Made by a program: the position numbers and the translations under genes | Shown: piece after piece, positions 5,706 through 7,917 of the stretch | How positions within the stretch are numbered: the first letter of the stretch is position 1 | How the letters are laid out: each line of letters begins with the position of its first letter | The notes under the pieces: model-generated | What the model saw: only the letters and a program-made list of their open reading frames with translations | Database searches by the model: none | Told to the model about the DNA's origin: nothing | Origin: Dehalococcoidales bacterium | GTDB taxonomy: Bacteria; Chloroflexota; Dehalococcoidia; Dehalococcoidales; UBA3254 | DNA: 7,917 bases | NCBI GenBank assembly: GCA_016926695.1 | Contig: JAFGOB010000042.1 | Span: forward strand, 1-7,917 | Reading direction: 5' to 3'

Positions 5706-5918
5706 ATGGGCAAGTACGCAAGCTGGGCCGAGTTCGAGAAGGAAGTCCCCGTCACCTACCAGGAAAAGGCAACGCCTGAATCCTACCGCACCGGTATGAA
5801 CGGTATCGCCCCCAACGGGATGCGGGTCAAGGAAGGCCGCGTCAACCACTACAAGGACGGCGTCGACGGCAAGGGCGAAGATGTGGTCAGAGGCTACAAG
5901 CGCGCCATGTTCGAATAA
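5706..5918 (+). CDS. small soluble protein, first gene of the operon, 70 aa
   Basis: The 70-residue product is hydrophilic, has no signal peptide, membrane helix or Cys, and is near balanced in acidic and basic residues. A motif of Tyr, a basic residue and then G/A-M/V appears three times: YRTGM (27-31), YKDGV (49-53) and YKRAM (64-68). The ribosome-binding site AAGGAGGT (5692-5699), 6 bases before ATG, is the best in the window, and the gene is flanked by a structured leader and a hairpin (5942-5966), which suggests high or separately controlled output. No family is recognised. In a viral module such a first, strongly expressed small gene could be a capsid-associated or nucleic-acid-associated protein, but that is conjecture. 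Confidence 0.75.
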   Translation: MGKYASWAEFEKEVPVTYQEKATPESYRTGMNGIAPNGMRVKEGRVNHYKDGVDGKGEDVVRGYKRAMFE

Positions 5919-5941
5919 AGCCCCAATCGGTGCCTCCAGAA

Positions 5942-5966
5942 GCCTGCCGCCGCGTTGACGGCAGGC
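5942..5966 (+). terminator. intercistronic hairpin, possible partial terminator
   Basis: GCCTGCCG (5942-5949) and CGGCAGGC (5959-5966) pair perfectly over 8 bp around a 9-base loop, 23 bases after the stop of the 70-residue gene. The following ATTCTCTCC is only weakly U-rich, so this may be a leaky terminator or a 3'-end stabiliser that gives more of the first gene's message than of the downstream genes. Confidence 0.5.
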
Positions 5967-6015
5967 ATTCTCTCCCCGGCATCGTATCCATGACGCACTT
6001 CAGTAAGGAGGAAAG

Positions 6016-6222
6016 ATGTTCACAGGACAACAGGTAACCGGGCCGGTAGCTCCCGGACAGTACAATCCCGCCCAGGTCAGCGGCCCCTCGGCTTATTACC
6101 CGGCCCAGACAGACCAAATGTCGGGAATGTTTTCAGCCATGATGCCCATGATCATGATGGTTATGATGATGGCCATGATCATGCCGATGATGAAGGGTGT
6201 CACGGCGTCGGCCAATAACTAA
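6016..6222 (+). CDS. methionine-rich single-helix membrane protein, copy 1, 68 aa
   Basis: The N-terminal 34 residues are polar and rich in Gln, Pro, Gly and Tyr (TGQQVTGPVAPGQYNPAQ, then AYYPAQTDQ), without a signal peptide. Residues 38-59 form one hydrophobic helix in which 13 of 22 residues are Met, including the run MIMMVMMM. A single Lys and a short tail (KGVTASANN) follow. This fits a single-pass membrane protein with its charge only at the C-terminal end. AAGGAGG (6005-6011) lies 4 bases before the ATG. It is a tandem paralogue of the next gene, with 31 of 37 residues identical from YYP to GVT. No family is recognised. The helix texture suits a virion or envelope membrane protein; metal binding by the Met cluster is another possibility. 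Confidence 0.78.
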   Translation: MFTGQQVTGPVAPGQYNPAQVSGPSAYYPAQTDQMSGMFSAMMPMIMMVMMMAMIMPMMKGVTASANN

Positions 6223-6433
6223 CAGCAACTCCAATAATCGAGGAGGAAGAATATGTTCACAACGCAGCAGTTCGCCGGACAGCAGATCAGGCCGCAGCAA
6301 TACCAGTACGGCACGGTGGCCGGTTACTACCCGACGCAGACAGACCAGATGACCAGCATGTTTTCGGCCATGATGCCGATGATCATGATGGTCATGATGA
6401 TGGGAATCATGATGCCGATGATGAAAGGCGTCA
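6106..6433 (+). repeat. tandem duplication spanning the two Met-rich genes
   Basis: Segments 6106-6202 and 6337-6433 match base for base over most of their length at a constant offset of 231, with no gaps, from CAGACAGACC to the Lys-Gly-Val codons. They encode the shared YYP-x-QTDQM stretch and Met-rich helix of the two adjacent genes. The upstream parts of the genes are much less alike. Differences are mostly at third codon positions or conservative, which indicates duplication followed by selection to keep the protein. Confidence 0.8.
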
Positions 6434-6453
6434 CCGGCTCCAGTAAAGCCTGA
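6253..6453 (+). CDS. methionine-rich single-helix membrane protein, copy 2, 66 aa
   Basis: This paralogue of the preceding gene keeps the same plan: a Gln/Tyr/Pro-rich N-terminus (TTQQFAGQQIRPQQYQYG, then GYYPTQTDQ), a helix at 36-57 with 13 Met of 22, and a basic end (KGVTGSSKA). The N-terminal 24 residues have diverged, while the helix differs only by swaps such as A/G and M/I. The N-terminus adds a PQQY motif (14-17) also found in the 233- and 56-residue proteins. AGGAGG (6241-6246) is 6 bases before the ATG. Two retained copies suggest that the products form a hetero-oligomer or serve as two related components of one particle. No family is recognised. Confidence 0.78.
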   Translation: MFTTQQFAGQQIRPQQYQYGTVAGYYPTQTDQMTSMFSAMMPMIMMVMMMGIMMPMMKGVTGSSKA

Positions 6454-6472
6454 GAGGAGGTAACGGAAGGAT

Positions 6473-7174
6473 ATGGAAAAGAAAATCGTTCCGCAGCAGT
6501 ATGCGGGCACACGACCTCCCAAGGGATGGGTGCCTCCGCTTGGACAATGGCTGACCCTGCTCGGCGCTTATGACAACGACTCCGGCTACTGGGTCGGTCT
6601 GCCGCTCCAGGTACTTTCCGAGCAGCTCGTTCTCGCCGAAAAGCAGCACGCCCTGGACCGGATTGACCCGAGAAATGGCCAGGTATCAATCACCGTACCC
6701 ATCGGCACGGCGGTCGGCGCTTCCGTAACCGGTGAAATCGAGGTTCCCTCGGGTGAGATATGGTACCTCAGGGGCCATGAGATCAAAGTCCATCAACAGG
6801 CCGCTATCAGTGACGGAGACCTGATCTGCAACTTCAGGGTATCCAGGTTCCCGGCCACCGATGAGGTCGCCAAGCTCTATTACAGTACCCGGGACCGCCT
6901 CATCGCCACTGGGGAGAATATCAACGACGGCGACGTCTACGACCACAACAAGGTTTTGGTGGGAAATGTCTATGACGGATCAGAAGTAGAGGCGGTCTAT
7001 CGTGAGGACATCAGGGACTTCGCCAATCCGGACGAACTCGGCACCGCCTTGCGCCTTGTCGGCGGCGACAAATTGACCCTGGTGGCAACCGGGGAGACAG
7101 CCGCCCTCGCCGGCGGCGCGGTCACCGTCGATCTCACCGTCTGGGGACTCCGGGGCAAGCGGCTGGTCTCGTAG
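6473..7174 (+). CDS. 233-aa probable beta-rich structural protein
   Basis: The product has no signal peptide, membrane helix or Cys-based motif. After MEKKIVPQQYAGTRPPKGW it has a helical-looking stretch (LSEQLVLAEKQHALDRI), then a series of short strands: VSITVPIGTAVGASVTGEIE, VPSGEIWYLRGHEIKVHQQ, DLICNFRVSRF, and at the end GDKLTLVATGETA with AVTVDLTVWGLRGKRLVS. The pattern of strands joined by short Gly-rich turns, with the wording 'VPSGEIWYL' and 'GGDKLTLVATG', is typical of jelly-roll capsid or spike proteins of viruses. This is texture, not a family match. It is the largest gene of the module and sits between membrane-protein genes, as a capsid gene would. GGAGG (6456-6460) is 12 bases and GGAAGG (6465-6470) 2 bases before the ATG. 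A non-viral surface protein is the alternative. Confidence 0.75.
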   Translation: MEKKIVPQQYAGTRPPKGWVPPLGQWLTLLGAYDNDSGYWVGLPLQVLSEQLVLAEKQHALDRIDPRNGQVSITVPIGTAVGASVTGEIEVPSGEIWYLRGHEIKVHQQAAISDGDLICNFRVSRFPATDEVAKLYYSTRDRLIATGENINDGDVYDHNKVLVGNVYDGSEVEAVYREDIRDFANPDELGTALRLVGGDKLTLVATGETAALAGGAVTVDLTVWGLRGKRLVS

Positions 7175-7183
7175 GGTGCTGAC

Positions 7184-7690
7184 ATGCCGGCTGCATTCGT
7201 ACCGCCGGGCTGTCGCGCCGTCCTCATCGGGCAGGCCGTTGATATAGAGGACCTGGGGGCCTTTGCACCGCTTGAGGAAAGCTCCGCCGAAGGCACCCCG
7301 GTCCTCATGAAACTCACCTTTTCAGCGATACCGTCCGGTGAGACGCTGGCAGACCTGGAGCAAGCCTGCCGCGATGCTGGTGTCGAGGCATCCCCCGGTT
7401 GCGAATATTTCGTCTATGCCGATGAGGCTGAGAGCAGCGTCTACCTCGTGTGGCAGAAAGGCCTCGCCTGGCTCCCCATCATCATCGGGCTCGTCGCCAC
7501 GGTAGTGCTGCCGCCGCTGCTCGGCGCCGGGATCTGGCTCATCCTGCCCGATTCGTTCAAGAGCCTGATCTCCAACCTCATCAACCTCAGCATGATGGTG
7601 ATGATGATGTGGCTCGTTATGAGCTTCATGAAACCACTCCTCGCACAAGACCGTGAAAAGCCGAAAGCGTTAAAGGAGTCCTCAGGTTGA
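7184..7690 (+). CDS. two-helix membrane protein with Met-rich second helix, 168 aa
   Basis: Residues 1-90 form a soluble domain of mixed character with three Cys (PGCRAV, EQACRDA, SPGCEYF). Two membrane helices follow at about 94-121 (LPIIIGLVATVVLPPLLGAG) and 128-149, the second reading LINLSMMVMMMWLVMSFM, so its MMVMMM core matches that of the two upstream Met-rich proteins. A short charged tail (DREKPKALKESSG) ends it. The start lies 9 bases after the preceding TAG, with only a weak AGGGTG ribosome-binding site, so coupling is likely. The stop overlaps the next start as TTGA. It has the form of a membrane-embedded scaffold that could contact the smaller Met-rich proteins. No family is recognised. 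Confidence 0.75.
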   Translation: MPAAFVPPGCRAVLIGQAVDIEDLGAFAPLEESSAEGTPVLMKLTFSAIPSGETLADLEQACRDAGVEASPGCEYFVYADEAESSVYLVWQKGLAWLPIIIGLVATVVLPPLLGAGIWLILPDSFKSLISNLINLSMMVMMMWLVMSFMKPLLAQDREKPKALKESSG

Positions 7691-7857
7691 ACTACCAGCC
7701 ACAGCAATACGGTTATTACCCGACCGGCTACGAGCCGCAGTTCTGGCAGGTCCTCATCGGTGGCATCATCGATGTCGTCATGCTGATCGCCCTTGGAGCC
7801 TGGGCGCTGTCTCTTGTCAGGAAAGCGATTAAGGGAGAGGAGGTCGACCTGAAATGA
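7687..7857 (+). CDS. single-helix small membrane protein with TTG start, 56 aa
   Basis: This gene begins at TTG 7687, overlapping the previous stop (TTGA), with AAAGGAG (7672-7678) 8 bases upstream, an ideal spacing that decides the start. The product opens with MNYQPQQYGYYPTGYEPQ, echoing the PQQY and YYPT motifs of the Met-rich proteins. One helix follows at about 22-44 (VLIGGIIDVVMLIALGAWAL), then a charged tail RKAIKGEEVDLK. The basic residues just after the helix suggest an N-out, C-in topology. Its end overlaps the next gene by ATGA. No family is recognised. Confidence 0.72.
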   Translation: MNYQPQQYGYYPTGYEPQFWQVLIGGIIDVVMLIALGAWALSLVRKAIKGEEVDLK

Positions 7858-7917
7858 CAGCTCTAAACGTCATGTCCGGAGACCTGGGTGACATCTTCTG
7901 GGACCTCGCGCCGTGGA
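7854..7917 (+). CDS. 5' end of the next operon gene
   Basis: An ATG at 7854 overlaps the preceding stop (ATGA) and follows GAGGAGG (7836-7842) at 11 bases. Only 21 residues are visible (MTALNVMSGDLGDIFWDLAP and W) before the window ends. They begin with an amphipathic, acidic stretch. Coupling to the upstream gene makes a real start likely; the product is unknown. Confidence 0.55.
   Translation, partial: MTALNVMSGDLGDIFWDLAPW

Noticed and set aside
5578..5799. Plus-strand frame through the leader, rich in Arg and Ser
   Set aside because: It crosses the inverted repeats and runs out of frame into the 70-residue gene, which has the perfect ribosome-binding site. There is no ribosome-binding site for its ATG.
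6133..6522. Minus-strand frame encoding a His-rich protein (HHRHHDSHHHDHH-like)
   Set aside because: It is the reverse complement of the ATG-rich codons of the two Met-rich genes. It has no ribosome-binding site, and its repeats follow entirely from the sense strand.
7322..7648. Minus-strand frame with a HHHHHH run
   Set aside because: It is antisense to the Met-rich helix of the 168-residue protein, has no start signal, and the sense gene is coupled to its neighbours.

Overview
The window has two very different halves. The left part (about 1-5250) holds short envelope genes: lipoproteins, a META-domain lipoprotein, a GtrA-like membrane protein, a tiny two-helix membrane protein and a secreted protein. 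The right part (about 5490-7917) is a tightly packed rightward operon of small, mostly unrecognised proteins, several with one or two membrane helices. The signals are bacterial: strong AGGAGG ribosome-binding sites, lipobox signal peptides, ATGA/TTGA gene overlaps and a TTGACA-type promoter. The host could be a Chloroflexota (Dehalococcoidia-like) bacterium, judged only from the gene style. That is a guess, and no marker gene is present.

Left, rightward (1-2783): the 3' end of an unknown gene, a 286-residue META-domain lipoprotein (177-1037), a possible 22-codon ORF, a 130-residue membrane-anchored protein, a 240-residue lipoprotein, and an overlapping GtrA-family four-helix protein. Middle, leftward (about 2790-5248): a possible transposase scrap, a 165-residue lipoprotein, a 74-codon frame with no usable start (probable gene remnant), a 55-residue two-helix membrane protein, a candidate terminator and a 334-residue secreted protein. 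From about 3840 to 5520 the DNA is visibly AT-rich.

Right, rightward (5492-7917): at about 5520 the composition turns GC-rich. A near-consensus promoter drives a roughly 180-nt leader. It holds an 11-bp perfect hairpin near the predicted transcript start, then two interleaved inverted repeats (order a-b-a'-b') and two stretches able to pair with the Shine-Dalgarno sequence of the first gene. The genes are a 70-residue soluble protein, a hairpin, two tandem paralogous proteins with a 22-residue helix containing 13 methionines, a 233-residue probably beta-rich protein, a 168-residue two-helix protein with a related Met-rich helix, a 56-residue single-helix protein starting at TTG, and a gene running off the end. 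Several share a PQQY / YYPT motif near the N-terminus.

The best reading of the right half is the structural module of an integrated, poorly known tailless (membrane-containing) virus. This is inference: no packaging ATPase, integrase, replication gene or confirmed capsid protein lies inside the window. A non-viral envelope assembly remains possible.
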